Shown piece after piece: positions 17,187 through 26,482 of a DNA stretch of 64,000 nucleotides. Position numbers and translations under genes: made by a program. The stretch comes from CAYXSX01 sp964467925 (GTDB lineage: Bacteria > Pseudomonadota > Alphaproteobacteria > Micavibrionales > Micavibrionaceae). The notes beneath the pieces were generated by a model that was not told the DNA's origin, ran no database searches, and was given only the letters and a program-made list of their open reading frames with translations. Location of the stretch: contig CAYXSX010000001.1 in NCBI GenBank assembly GCA_964467925.1, forward strand, positions 62,001 to 126,000, read 5' to 3'. Within the stretch, counting starts at the first letter, position 1. Each line of letters starts with the position of its first letter.

Positions 17187-17606
17187 TCAGGTAGGCCCGG
17201 TGGAGGGATGACGGAAAAACGGAGAGCCTCCATAACCAAGGCCGGCAAACAGAGCGTCCGCAGGGATTCTTTCAAAATGCATCGTAAGAGGTATTGTACG
17301 GAATTTGAGAACCGCAAAATCACGAGCTTGAGCTAGCCTCCAGCCTCCTCTGATGTTTGAAACAGCCTCTTCAATCACATCTTTTCTTAGCTCCCGAGGG
17401 TCCACGAAAACAGGCATAGTCTCTTGCGCCTCATTCCAGTCAACACAAATGGCACAAGCGGGTAATGTGCCGAAAGGAACAGAAGTTATGACATTTCCCT
17501 CAAAGTCACGCTTAAGCAAAACAGATTTGTCAGGCGAAGAGCCCACAATACAGGGCTTCATCCTGCCGATATTTGTCACAAGTTTTGTGGCCGGTAGTAT
17601 ATTCAT
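17187..17606 (-). CDS. Hypothetical protein
   Basis: Frame of 139 residues immediately downstream of valS (44 bases), same strand. The composition is moderately hydrophobic without a clear membrane segment; the middle (CVDWNEAQETMPVFVDPREL) looks structured, and the end (GLGYGGSPFFRHPSTGPT) looks like a flexible tail. No strong ribosome site is seen before the ATG. No family is recognised. The codon composition is more AT-rich than valS. Confidence 0.5.
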   Translation of the reverse strand: MNILPATKLVTNIGRMKPCIVGSSPDKSVLLKRDFEGNVITSVPFGTLPACAICVDWNEAQETMPVFVDPRELRKDVIEEAVSNIRGGWRLAQARDFAVLKFRTIPLTMHFERIPADALFAGLGYGGSPFFRHPSTGPT

Positions 17607-17650
17607 AATGAGGCAAGAAGTTACAACAAAATATAAATTATATCAAAGTT

Positions 17651-20317
17651 TTATGCTGCTTCCAGTTGCCTCAAAGCCTGAGACAACTTTTCATGCCGCA
17701 AAGATGCCTGTTCCTTGAGGGCTTTTTTCTCTTCAATGATTTCCTCTGGTGCATTTTCAACGAATTTCTCGTTGCCGAGCTGCTGATCAATCTTGGAAAT
17801 ATCGCTTTCCAGTTTTTCCAGCTGCTTTTTCAGGCGCGCTCGTTCGGCATCAAGGTCGATAATATCGGCGATGGGCAGGATGAGCGTTGCCTGATCCACG
17901 ATGGTCTGAACGGCCCCCTTCGGCGCTTCGCCATCGATAATCTCGATATCGCTGAGGCGTGCCATTTGCTTGAGAATGGTTTCATAAGCTTGAAGCCCCT
18001 CTTTGGTTTTATCGCAGACGTCTTTCACCAAGAGGCGGATTTTCGCGCCCGCCGGAACGTTCATATCGGCGCGCACGGAACGGATTTCGGCGATAAAACG
18101 CTGGAGCCAGTCGATTTTGACGCGCGCTTCTTCATCCTTCAACGTCGCCGGATATTCAGGCCATTCGGAGGTAAGAAGGCGCTCTCCCGGTTCGCGCTTG
18201 GCGACCGCGGTAAAAAGCTCCTCTGTGATAAAGGGCATAAAAGGGTTCAGCATGACCAGTATCTGATCGAGCACCCATCCGGTGGCCTGACGCACTTCGG
18301 CGGCGCCCTGCCCGTCCTCCTGAAGCACAGGTTTGGTGAATTCGAGATACCAGTCGCAGAACGTGCCCCAAACGAAGCCGTAGATCGCGTTCGCGGCCTC
18401 GTTAAAACGGTATTCGGCAAGAGCCTTGTCGATGGCCTCCTTGGCGGTAACAACCTCGCCGATAATCCATTTATTCAGCGTTAATTTTGCGCTCGAAGGA
18501 TCAAACTTTCCGTCGGGCAGACAGTTATTCATTTCACAATAACGCGCCGCATTCCAAAGCTTGGTTGCGAAATTACGATAGCCCTCAAGGCGTTCCTCCG
18601 AAAGCTTGATGTCGCGCCCCTGCGCCGCCATGGCTGTCAGGGTAAAACGGAGCGCATCGGCACCGAATTTATCGATAAGATCGAGCGGGTCCATGACATT
18701 GCCCTTGGATTTGGACATTTTCTGGCCCTTCGCGTCACGGACAAGCGCGTGGATATAAACGTCCTTGAACGGGACTTCCTTCATAAAATAAAGCCCCATC
18801 ATCATCATGCGCGACACCCAGAAGGTGATGATGTCAAACCCGGTCACAAGGACATCGCCGGGGTAATAACGGGAGAGCATTTTTTGAGCCGTGGTCTCAT
18901 CGGGTTCGTCCGGCCAGCCGATAGTGGAAAACGGCCAGAGGGCGGAGGAATACCAAGTATCGAGAACGTCGCTGTCACGGCGCAGTTTTGCATCCGGTCC
19001 TGCTTGTTCTCTGGCCTCTTCTTCGGTTTCGGCGACAAAGATATTTCCGTCCTGATCATACCAGGCCGGAATTTGATGCCCCCACCAGAGCTGGCGGGAA
19101 ATACACCACGGAAGCTGATTATCAACCCAATCGAAATACATGTTTTCATACTGCTTGGGATGGAAGGTTGTGCGGCCATCGCGAACAGCGGCGGCGGCCT
19201 CCTTGGCCAAGGTCGGCGTATCAAGGAACCACTGGTCTGTCAGGTAGGGCTCCACCACCACGCCGGAGCGGTCGCCATATGGCACCTGATGCACGTGGTC
19301 TTCGACTTTCTCGAGATATTCAAGGTCTTCGAGATCGGCGATAATCTTTTTACGCGCATCGAAACGATCAAGGCCTACATATTCCTCGGGGCAGTTCTCA
19401 TTCATCGTGCCGTCGGGGTTCATCAGGTTGATCAGCGGAATATCAACTGTGCCCTTGTGACGCATATAAACTTCGTAGTCATTATAATCGTGCGCCGCCG
19501 TAATTTTCACCGCGCCGGAACCAAAATCGGCTTTCACGTATTCGTCGGCGATAATCGGAATGATACGGTTACAAACCGGAACAACGGCAAACTTGCCGAC
19601 AAGGTCCTTGTATTTTTCATCATCCGGGTGAACGGCGATTGCGCCGTCCGCCAGAATGGTTTCGGGCCGCGTGGTGGCGATAGAGATAAAACCGCCCTCT
19701 TCCAGCGGATATTGTACATGGTAAAGCTTGCCCTTGATTTCCTTGTGCTCGACCTCAAGATCGGAAATAGCCGTCAGAAGCTTCGGATCCCAGTTAACAA
19801 GACGTTTGTCGCGGTAGATCAGCCCGTCCTTATAAAGGCGAACGAAAGATTTTAAAACGGCCTTGGAGAGGCCTTCATCCATTGTAAAACGTTCGCGCTC
19901 CCAATGTGGCGTCGTACCAAGACGCTTCATCTGCCCCACGATCGTACCGCCGGATTCCGCCTTCCATTTCCAGACACGTTCAACGAATTTTTCACGGCCC
20001 ATATCGCGGCGCTTGAGCCCCTCGGCATCCATCTGGCGCTCCACCACCATCTGCGTGGCGATCCCGGCATGGTCGAGACCCGGCTGCCAGAGCGCATCAC
20101 GCCCCCTCATACGGTGATAACGGGTTAGAATATCCTGCAAGGTATTATTCAGCGCGTGGCCAATGTGAAGGCTGCCCGTCACATTTGGTGGAGGCATCAT
20201 GATGGTAAAGGGCTGTTTGCCGCTATCCGGGTCGCAAGCGAACGCGCCAGAGCTTTCCCAGTCCTTGTATTGTTTTTCTTCTATTTTCTGCGGATCGAAG
20301 GTTTTATCTAATGTCAT
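17651..20317 (-). CDS. valS: Valyl-tRNA synthetase
   Basis: Class I synthetase of 888 residues that charges tRNA-Val. The HIGH motif (HIGH at 51-54, after PPPNVTGSL) and KMSKSKGN are intact, the editing domain CP1 spans roughly residues 190-350, and the C-terminal coiled coil (RARLKKQLEKLESDISKI) typical of ValRS is present. It lies downstream of popZ in the same direction with a gap of about 84 bases, the gene order seen in many alphaproteobacteria. Confidence 0.98.
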   Translation of the reverse strand: MTLDKTFDPQKIEEKQYKDWESSGAFACDPDSGKQPFTIMMPPPNVTGSLHIGHALNNTLQDILTRYHRMRGRDALWQPGLDHAGIATQMVVERQMDAEGLKRRDMGREKFVERVWKWKAESGGTIVGQMKRLGTTPHWERERFTMDEGLSKAVLKSFVRLYKDGLIYRDKRLVNWDPKLLTAISDLEVEHKEIKGKLYHVQYPLEEGGFISIATTRPETILADGAIAVHPDDEKYKDLVGKFAVVPVCNRIIPIIADEYVKADFGSGAVKITAAHDYNDYEVYMRHKGTVDIPLINLMNPDGTMNENCPEEYVGLDRFDARKKIIADLEDLEYLEKVEDHVHQVPYGDRSGVVVEPYLTDQWFLDTPTLAKEAAAAVRDGRTTFHPKQYENMYFDWVDNQLPWCISRQLWWGHQIPAWYDQDGNIFVAETEEEAREQAGPDAKLRRDSDVLDTWYSSALWPFSTIGWPDEPDETTAQKMLSRYYPGDVLVTGFDIITFWVSRMMMMGLYFMKEVPFKDVYIHALVRDAKGQKMSKSKGNVMDPLDLIDKFGADALRFTLTAMAAQGRDIKLSEERLEGYRNFATKLWNAARYCEMNNCLPDGKFDPSSAKLTLNKWIIGEVVTAKEAIDKALAEYRFNEAANAIYGFVWGTFCDWYLEFTKPVLQEDGQGAAEVRQATGWVLDQILVMLNPFMPFITEELFTAVAKREPGERLLTSEWPEYPATLKDEEARVKIDWLQRFIAEIRSVRADMNVPAGAKIRLLVKDVCDKTKEGLQAYETILKQMARLSDIEIIDGEAPKGAVQTIVDQATLILPIADIIDLDAERARLKKQLEKLESDISKIDQQLGNEKFVENAPEEIIEEKKALKEQASLRHEKLSQALRQLEAA

Positions 20318-20401
20318 TGTATTTCCCTTGTAAAGCGCGGGAAATCATAAGGGTTTTGCAGAAAATCGCAAGAACCTATTCACTTTGACATCAGCGGAAA
20401 A

Positions 20402-21109
20402 TTATTCTTCGCGCGCTTCTTTGGATACGCGCTCGATTTCCTCACGCACAAGGCGTTCCACCATACCGGGCAGGTTTTTATCCAGCCAATCTTGCAGCAA
20501 CGGGCGGAGTTCTGTACGGACGATTTCCTCGACCGTAGCGCCGCCAGGCTGTATGGTTGTTTTCTTCTTTAGTTCCGCAAAGGCTCCCAGAGCCGCAGTT
20601 TCAGCATTTTTGGTCAACAGGCTCTCCACTTCTTTTGATACGGCTTTACTTTGAACGGGTTCGGGTTCGGGCTCTTTTACAGCTTCCGGCTCGGGTTCCG
20701 GCGCAACTGGCGCAGGTTCGGGCTCAGGGGCCGCTACTTCTTCAGGTTCGGGTTCTGGACCAGGAGGAGCGGGTTCTGGTTCTGGTTCTGGTTCCGGTTC
20801 CGGTTCTTTTACTGGCTCGGGCTCCGGTTCAGGCGCAGGCTTTGCGGCCACAGGTTCCGGTTTTGGCTCAGGCGCGGGAGGAACTGGCTCATCCTCCACC
20901 GGATCGGTGAGCTCGATAATATCGTCGGAATGATCTTCTTCTGCGGCTTCTGCGGCAGGAGCCGGCTTTGGCGCAGGCGCGGCAGCCTCCTGCTCTTCTT
21001 CTTCGGCAGCAGCGGCTTCCTCTTCGTCGTCATCGGAAATGATCTGACGAATGGAGTCCAGTATCTCCTCGATGGACGGCTCTTCTTCTGTTTGGGTATC
21101 CGGTGCCAT
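20402..21109 (-). CDS. popZ: PopZ polar organising protein (DUF2497)
   Basis: Protein of 235 residues from the ATG at 21109 (a TTG five codons earlier is possible). The N-terminal helix PSIEEILDSIRQIISDD binds client proteins in PopZ. A long acidic proline-rich linker follows, here built mostly of PEPEP-type repeats over about 120 residues, then the C-terminal oligomerisation helices (VEEIVRTELRPLLQDWLDKN and VERLVREEIERVSKEA). PopZ forms polar condensates that anchor the ParB-bound origin and recruit signalling proteins. Its place between tolC and valS is conserved in the class. Confidence 0.93.
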   Translation of the reverse strand: MAPDTQTEEEPSIEEILDSIRQIISDDDEEEAAAAEEEEQEAAAPAPKPAPAAEAAEEDHSDDIIELTDPVEDEPVPPAPEPKPEPVAAKPAPEPEPEPVKEPEPEPEPEPEPAPPGPEPEPEEVAAPEPEPAPVAPEPEPEAVKEPEPEPVQSKAVSKEVESLLTKNAETAALGAFAELKKKTTIQPGGATVEEIVRTELRPLLQDWLDKNLPGMVERLVREEIERVSKEAREE

Positions 21110-21175
21110 GGGCTCGCTTTTCAACTAATAAACTAAAACAGTTTGTTACATTGCGGGCCCCTTGTCAAAGAGGAG

Positions 21176-22564
21176 TCAGTCGGTTTTTGTAACCCTATCC
21201 ACATCCGTGTTAAAAATCGTTTTAGTGATTTTTTCCAGATTGGCGTCGAAATGCTTCTCTTCCTCTGGAAAACCGAGGTGTTCCGGCGTTAACAGGCCCA
21301 AAGTACCCATAAGATTGAACGTCGCGGCAATTTCATCGCGCTGTGTGGAAACCAGCGCAACGCGGGCATCCAGAAGCTCCTGATCGGCGTCAAGAGCATC
21401 AAGCACGGTACGCGAGCCGAATTCTGTTTCGGCATGCACGCCCTGACGGGCGATTTTGGCCGCTTCGACCTGTGCCAGACGGGAGCGAATCTCCGCCCGT
21501 GCGGCCTGAAGGTCTTCCCAGTTCGCCGTCGCCTCGCGCCGGATTTCACGCCGCACATCCAGAATTTCCAGATAACGGCGGTTGGCCTCATGCTTGGCCT
21601 GACGCACGCGGGAACGCACCCCGCCCGCCTGGTAGAGAGGAATTGTGGCCGAAACGCCGATAGCTTTGGTCGTTTGTTCGTCGATCAAGCCGGGGGACGG
21701 GTCATATGTGCGGTCCCATGAGGTAAAAAACCCGGCTTCAGGCAAAAGCTCGGCCCAGATACCGTCTACGTCTTCTTCCGCCGCCTGATAGGAATAATCG
21801 GCCGCGACGATACGGGGATTTTGCTCATCCGCCACTGAAAGCGCCGTTTGCAGGTTATTGGGAATTTTGAGCCTTATATATGGCTTTTGCAAATGACCGG
21901 GCAGCATTCCCACGAGCTTTTCAAATCGGGCGTGGCTGGCGCGCATATCACCGCGCGCGGAGATAATGCCCGCTTCCGCCTCCGCAAGGCGGGACTGGGA
22001 TTGGCTGACATCGGTACGGGTCAGCTCGCCCACCTCGAAACGCTGGGTTGCGGCCTCAAGCTGGCGCTCGATAACATCACGGTTATTCAGAGCCAGCGAC
22101 AGCAATGCCTCGTCGCGGTATACATCTGCATAAGCTGTGGCGGCATCGCGCAAAACTTCCTGCTCCCGCGCATGTAAAACGGCCTCCTGAGCGGAAATGG
22201 TCAAACGGGCAGCCTTTGCCTCCGCCGTGGTCTTGCCGCCGCGGTAAAGCGGCTGGTTGAGGGAAACGCCGACATCCTTGGACGTGGCTTCACCGCCGCC
22301 GCCGAAATTGCTGCCCTCCACATCGTAACCTGTGACGCCGACATCGGAACTTATGGTCGGTTTATAACCGGCCTGCGCCTGAGGCAATAATTCCTGCGTT
22401 GAAAGCAGTTCGGAACGCGCGGCGCGCAAAACGGGATTATTAAGATAGGCAAGGCGCAATGAATCCTGCAAATCCAGCGAAGGCCCCTTTTCCTGCGCCA
22501 TGGCGGGCAGGCAAAGCATCATCCCCATCGTCAGAACTACGAAAAGACAGGTAACTGGTTTCAT
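21176..22564 (-). CDS. tolC: TolC family outer-membrane efflux protein
   Basis: Trimeric outer-membrane channel used by type I secretion and multidrug efflux; 462 residues. An N-terminal signal peptide (residues 1-23, ending LPAMAQE) is visible. Two internally related repeats with long helices follow, such as LNQPLYRGGKTTAEAKAA and IPLYQAGGVRSRVRQA, the typical OEP repeat motif. The frame extends 22 codons further up, but the ATG at 22564 begins the signal peptide. It follows pcm by ten bases and is probably in one operon with it. Confidence 0.93.
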   Translation of the reverse strand: MKPVTCLFVVLTMGMMLCLPAMAQEKGPSLDLQDSLRLAYLNNPVLRAARSELLSTQELLPQAQAGYKPTISSDVGVTGYDVEGSNFGGGGEATSKDVGVSLNQPLYRGGKTTAEAKAARLTISAQEAVLHAREQEVLRDAATAYADVYRDEALLSLALNNRDVIERQLEAATQRFEVGELTRTDVSQSQSRLAEAEAGIISARGDMRASHARFEKLVGMLPGHLQKPYIRLKIPNNLQTALSVADEQNPRIVAADYSYQAAEEDVDGIWAELLPEAGFFTSWDRTYDPSPGLIDEQTTKAIGVSATIPLYQAGGVRSRVRQAKHEANRRYLEILDVRREIRREATANWEDLQAARAEIRSRLAQVEAAKIARQGVHAETEFGSRTVLDALDADQELLDARVALVSTQRDEIAATFNLMGTLGLLTPEHLGFPEEEKHFDANLEKITKTIFNTDVDRVTKTD

Positions 22565-22574
22565 GGCAATAATC

Positions 22575-23237
22575 TTAAAATTCGAATTTCTGCTTCGGCG
22601 CAAAGCCGGGAAGATACGGGCATCCAGCACTAAAAAGACTGTAGGACGAATAATCGCCGTCCCCCGTATGGGTCACCAGCGTCACATCGCCCATCACAGC
22701 GCCCGGTTTTTTTACAATCGTAATCAGGCGTCCGCCCTTTTCAAGCTGCGCCACGATACCGCGGGGAATTTCGCAAACCGCGCCGTTCATGAAAATCAGG
22801 CTGAAAGGTGCGTTTTCCTCATTGCCCAAAAACATATCGCCAGGCATGGGCACCACGTTCACGGCCCCTATTTCCTCCCACAAACGCGCGGCGCGTTTCA
22901 GGAAATCGCCGTTGCTTTCCAGCGCCACCACCGTGGTGACCAGCGAAGAGAGGATCGCGGCCGAATAACCCGTCGCCCCGCCGATATCCAGCACAACGTC
23001 GTCAGTGCGGGGTAATACCGCCTGCACCATTTTGGCATGGGTGATAGGCTCCATCAGATAGCGGCCCGCGCTGATCAGAAGGTCTTCATCGCTATAGGCC
23101 ACATTTTGCATCGCTTCGGGCACGAAACGCTCGCGCGGCACAGTTTCAAAGGCGCTCAATATCGCGGCGGAAACCACGCCCGCCGTGTGGATCTGCCCGT
23201 CGACCATGTTCGTTCTTGCTGTCTGAAAATTTTCCAT
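22575..23237 (-). CDS. pcm: Protein-L-isoaspartate O-methyltransferase
   Basis: SAM-dependent methyltransferase of 220 residues that begins repair of isoaspartyl residues in aged proteins. The SAM loop DIGGATGYSAAILS is near residue 88, and the N-terminal half carries the family pattern ERFVPEA...YSDEDLLI. I start it at the ATG at 23237 (MENFQTARTNMVDGQI), the conserved N-terminus; an ATG nine codons earlier is available. It is upstream of tolC, the usual alphaproteobacterial pairing. Confidence 0.9.
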   Translation of the reverse strand: MENFQTARTNMVDGQIHTAGVVSAAILSAFETVPRERFVPEAMQNVAYSDEDLLISAGRYLMEPITHAKMVQAVLPRTDDVVLDIGGATGYSAAILSSLVTTVVALESNGDFLKRAARLWEEIGAVNVVPMPGDMFLGNEENAPFSLIFMNGAVCEIPRGIVAQLEKGGRLITIVKKPGAVMGDVTLVTHTGDGDYSSYSLFSAGCPYLPGFAPKQKFEF

Positions 23238-23339
23238 GAGCGCAATATAGTGTAAATTCGGCACGAATGTATAGATGATAGATGATCAAAACTTGCTTTT
23301 TACATCTGTTTGTCTATTATCCGAGCGTCTTTTAAAGGC

Positions 23340-23413
23340 GGCGCGGTGGCAGAGTGGCTATGCAGCGGATTGCAAATCCGTGTACACCGGTTCGACTCCG
23401 GTCCGTGCCTCCA
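23340..23413 (+). tRNA. tRNA-Cys (GCA)
   Basis: 74 nt cloverleaf. Acceptor GGCGCGG pairs with CCGTGCC, followed by T and encoded CCA. The anticodon arm CGGATTGCAAATCCG carries GCA, and the T arm is CCGGTTCGACTCCGG. Confidence 0.97.
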
Positions 23414-23495
23414 TTAAGCCCTTAGACTCCACATAAAAAAATTGACATAATGAAAACGAGATGTTAAAAATCTTAAAATTTAAGAGAGACAGATC

Positions 23496-24077
23496 ATGCG
23501 CGTTAATTATCCAATTGAACTTATTGAAGGTCTTCAAGATATAGAGACTCGACTGAGTACCCTTATACAAGCGGCAACGGAACTGTTTGCCGGTACGCGC
23601 GCGGAAGTCATTGATAAGTTATATGCTGCAAAAACTAAAGTAGAAGAAATTATTAAGGATGCAGGAGAAGGCTCCTTAATCGCTGTTGAGAACATGACTA
23701 AAATGCATGACTTTATCTGTCCTGATCGTACACTTATTGCTCTGGAAGATTTGATTGAAAGAGTAGGAGACACTAGTGTACCCCGTTCTCCAGAAAAATT
23801 AACGGAAATCGTCCAAAACGCTATTAACGGTGCCGGCTTTGTTCGTGAACAGGAACTTCGTCAAATTGCCGCACAATTAAGATCCTTAGCTGCCTTAGCC
23901 CAGCAATGCTGGGTAAACGAACATGGTTTCAAAAAAGAAGCGAAATCTCCAATAGATACTTTGCTCGGCCCCCAAAACGAAACCATCAAAGATGGTGTCC
24001 TTCATGCCCCTATTCGTGCCGTAGCTGTTTTGGAAGGAAGAAGACCGGAAATGTTCATTCAAGACGAGCCGGGTTAA
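23496..24077 (+). CDS. Hypothetical helical protein between two tRNA genes
   Basis: Protein of 193 residues with GAGAGACAG before the ATG. It is predicted mostly helical, with short amphipathic repeats (IELIEGLQDIETRLSTLI; LRQIAAQLRSLAALAQQC). No signal peptide, membrane segment or recognised domain is seen. It is more AT-rich than the housekeeping genes around it and sits between tRNA-Cys and tRNA-Asn, a common landing place for transferred DNA, but no integrase or repeat end is present. Confidence 0.65.
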   Translation: MRVNYPIELIEGLQDIETRLSTLIQAATELFAGTRAEVIDKLYAAKTKVEEIIKDAGEGSLIAVENMTKMHDFICPDRTLIALEDLIERVGDTSVPRSPEKLTEIVQNAINGAGFVREQELRQIAAQLRSLAALAQQCWVNEHGFKKEAKSPIDTLLGPQNETIKDGVLHAPIRAVAVLEGRRPEMFIQDEPG

Positions 24078-24157
24078 TATCCCTTCAGATCACAAGCAAC
24101 AAACCGATTGACAATAAATCTCCAAGGAATTAGACAATAAGCCCTGTTGACAGGTAT

Positions 24158-24232
24158 TCCTCGATAGCTCAGCGGTAGAGCAGTTGACTGTTAATCAATT
24201 GGTCCCAGGTTCGAATCCTGGTCGAGGAGCCA
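24158..24232 (+). tRNA. tRNA-Asn (GTT)
   Basis: 75 nt cloverleaf. Acceptor TCCTCGA pairs with TCGAGGA, with G and encoded CCA. The anticodon loop CTGTTAA carries GTT, and the T arm is CCAGGTTCGAATCCTGG. Confidence 0.97.
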
Positions 24233-24260
24233 CTTTCCCCTTCGCTAAAAGAAGGCCGAC

Positions 24261-24692
24261 ATGAACCCCGACATATTAATCCAGAAATTCGGAATGCAGC
24301 CCCACCCCGAAGGGGGACATTACGCGGAAACCTTTCGCGACCAGAGTGATGAGCGGGGAACGGTTTCCTGCATCTATTTTCTGCTCAAGGCCGGGGAGGT
24401 TTCCGCGTGGCATCGGATCGACGCCACCGAAATCTGGCATTTCGTAGACGGTGCGCCGCTGACCCTCACGCTTTATACCGAAGGTGGAAAACCGGAGGAG
24501 CGCACACTAGGGAACAGCATCGCGCAAGGGGAAGAACCGCATATAATTATCGCCCCGCATGAATGGCAAAGTGCGCGCAGCAACGGCGCATGGACGCTTA
24601 TCAGCTGCATCGTCGCCCCGGCCTTTAACTTCGAAGGATTTGAAATGCTGAAAGGAGGCACACCATGGCAGAACATAAAAAATGCGTCATAG
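24261..24692 (+). CDS. Cupin superfamily protein (DUF985)
   Basis: Beta-barrel protein of 143 residues of the YML079w-like/cupin_5 group. The N-terminal MQPHPEGGHYAETFRD and the core CIYFLLKAGEVSAWHRID with WHFVDGAPLTL are the group signature. Its enzymatic role is not established; related proteins bind sugar-like ligands. The last 28 bases overlap the start of the sulfurtransferase gene, so the two are translationally coupled. Confidence 0.88.
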   Translation: MNPDILIQKFGMQPHPEGGHYAETFRDQSDERGTVSCIYFLLKAGEVSAWHRIDATEIWHFVDGAPLTLTLYTEGGKPEERTLGNSIAQGEEPHIIIAPHEWQSARSNGAWTLISCIVAPAFNFEGFEMLKGGTPWQNIKNAS

Positions 24693-25540
24693 AGCCGAAA
24701 AAGCTTCAGGCGCTGTTAGAATCGGATAAGCCCGTCAGGCTGATCGATGCGACCTTTGTCATGCCGGGCGCGGAGAAAAAACCGCTCGCCGATTACGAGA
24801 AAGAGCGCATAAACGGCGCCGTTTTCTTCGACATTGACGGCATCGCCGACCGTGAAACCGCCTTGCCGCACATGTTGCCGCGGGACGAGGTTTTTGCCGC
24901 CATGGTTGGCGCGCTCGGCATTTCCAATAACGATATGGTCGTTGCCTACGCCCAGCACGGCATGGTCATGGGCCCCGCCCGCGCATGGTGGATGTTTAAA
25001 ACCTTCGGCCATGATAATGTGGCCGTGCTGAATGGCGGCCTGCCCGCATGGAAGGCTGCGGGTCTGCCCGTCAATACCGAGCCGCCTGAAATGCCCGATT
25101 TTGCAACGTTTATCGCGCATTTCCGGCCCGAACTTGTTTGCGATATGGCGAAGGTAAGTGAAGCCAATGAAGAACAAACTCACAATATTCTCGACGCCCG
25201 CCCCGCGCCCCGTTTTAACGGCGAAGCACCCGAGCCGCGTTCCGGCCTTTCTTCCGGTCATATCCCGGGAAGCCGCAACCTGCCCTGTACGACATTGGTC
25301 GATGAAAAAACCGGCAAGCTAAAACCGGAAAACGAATTGCGAGAGATTGTAAAGCAGGCCGGGTTCGATGCACAAAAACCGACGATCAATACCTGCGGCA
25401 GCGGGGTGACCGCCTGCATGAACGCTCTGGTACTCTATTATCTGGGTTACCACGACCATATTTGCGTCTATGATGGATCATGGGCGGAATGGGGACAGGA
25501 AGGGCTTGATATGCCGATAGCAAAAAGGCCGGATAAATAA
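24665..25540 (+). CDS. sseA: 3-mercaptopyruvate / thiosulfate sulfurtransferase (rhodanese)
   Basis: Two-domain rhodanese of 291 residues. The second domain holds the active-site loop CGSGVT with Cys244, the form expected for 3-mercaptopyruvate as sulfur donor, and the C-terminal YDGSWAEWG is typical. The first domain is catalytically silent and carries FVMPGAEKKP and the AWWMFKTFGH block. It moves sulfane sulfur to acceptors such as cyanide or thioredoxin. AAAGGAGG precedes the ATG inside the upstream cupin gene. Confidence 0.93.
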   Translation: MAEHKKCVIEPKKLQALLESDKPVRLIDATFVMPGAEKKPLADYEKERINGAVFFDIDGIADRETALPHMLPRDEVFAAMVGALGISNNDMVVAYAQHGMVMGPARAWWMFKTFGHDNVAVLNGGLPAWKAAGLPVNTEPPEMPDFATFIAHFRPELVCDMAKVSEANEEQTHNILDARPAPRFNGEAPEPRSGLSSGHIPGSRNLPCTTLVDEKTGKLKPENELREIVKQAGFDAQKPTINTCGSGVTACMNALVLYYLGYHDHICVYDGSWAEWGQEGLDMPIAKRPDK

Positions 25541-25550
25541 AGCTTAAGGG

Positions 25551-25739
25551 TCAGGCGTCAAGTTCTGGAGTTGAACGGGCAACATGGTCCAAATTTGCAA
25601 CAAACTTTTTCAAATTATACGGTTTACCATCGCTAGTAAGAGTAACTTTACCTGCTGCATCAAAAGTCATTGCGATAACCGGGCCGTTACGATCGGCTTC
25701 TTGATCCAATTCGCCCGTTTGGTTTCCTTGTTTATTCAT
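25551..25739 (-). CDS. Hypothetical small protein
   Basis: Frame of 62 residues, convergent with the sulfurtransferase. AAGGGTGCTCTG precedes the ATG. The first 20 residues are polar and likely disordered; the rest (VIAMTFDAAGKVTLTSDG then helix) looks like a small alpha/beta unit. No family recognised. It lies just downstream of tRNA-Arg on the same strand. Confidence 0.5.
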   Translation of the reverse strand: MNKQGNQTGELDQEADRNGPVIAMTFDAAGKVTLTSDGKPYNLKKFVANLDHVARSTPELDA

Positions 25740-25770
25740 CAGAGCACCCTTTCCAATTACTATAAATAAA

Positions 25771-25847
<77 letters not shown>

Positions 25848-25864
25848 GTTTTGGTAAAACATTC

Positions 25865-26170
25865 TTACTTTTGCGTCTCTTCATACGGGATATATTTGAA
25901 ATTATCGCCATAATTGCGCGGTTTCAGCCTGCGTTTACGCTCCGGTAAAACCGTATAGCGCCAACCGGACTGTTTTGCAAACTCTATTGCCTCCTCGGCG
26001 GTGGGGAATTTCAACCTGACCTGATTGAGCGTATCTTCGGAAGAAACCCAGCCCATAAGGGATTCCGGCACGCGGGCGGATTTGGCTTCGTATTCCAGCA
26101 CCCAGTCATGAGTTTTACCGTGAGCCGATTGCATCGCCGTTTTGCCGGGTTTGTAAATGCGCACATCCAT
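25865..26170 (-). CDS. NDUFS4-like NADH dehydrogenase (complex I) accessory subunit
   Basis: Protein of 101 residues of the ETC complex I subunit family, homologous to mitochondrial NDUFS4 (18 kDa). The pattern VRIYKPGKTAMQSAH near the start and MGWVSSEDTLNQV with AIEFAKQSGWRY are hallmarks. In alphaproteobacteria this accessory subunit sits at the peripheral arm near the NADH-binding module and is commonly encoded away from the nuo operon, as here, next to a tRNA. Confidence 0.92.
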   Translation of the reverse strand: MDVRIYKPGKTAMQSAHGKTHDWVLEYEAKSARVPESLMGWVSSEDTLNQVRLKFPTAEEAIEFAKQSGWRYTVLPERKRRLKPRNYGDNFKYIPYEETQK

Positions 26171-26482
26171 CTTAAATTACAGTCCTTTTCGATCTCTACT
26201 CAACAATACATACAGTAATACAAAAATAAAAACTCCGAAACCACTTTCCTCAATATTTCAGCGGGCCTTGGGCCGCCAGAAGTAATGATTTCGTTTTATT
26301 ACTTCGCATACGCAGCATTTATTGCACCTGCGAACAATACGAATGTAAACATATAGTAATATAGTCGTTTTTAAAAATAAATTTTATTGACAATTACTGG
26401 CCTCATTCAGCATGATGGTGAAATTGCGTATACCAAAAAAATAACAAATTATAACGCTAAAACCCATGAGAGAGCGAAAAAC

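Noticed and set aside
18749..19855. 368-codon plus-strand frame opposite valS
   Set aside because: Antisense shadow of valS; no family features and no start signals.
20651..21136. Gly/Phe-rich 161-codon plus-strand frame
   Set aside because: It is the reverse reading of the Pro-Glu repeats in popZ.
26387..26482. TTG start at 26387 for the KamA-like gene
   Set aside because: The TTG is part of a TTGACA box, no ribosome site precedes it, and the ATG at 26483 is a more ordinary start; not fully excluded.
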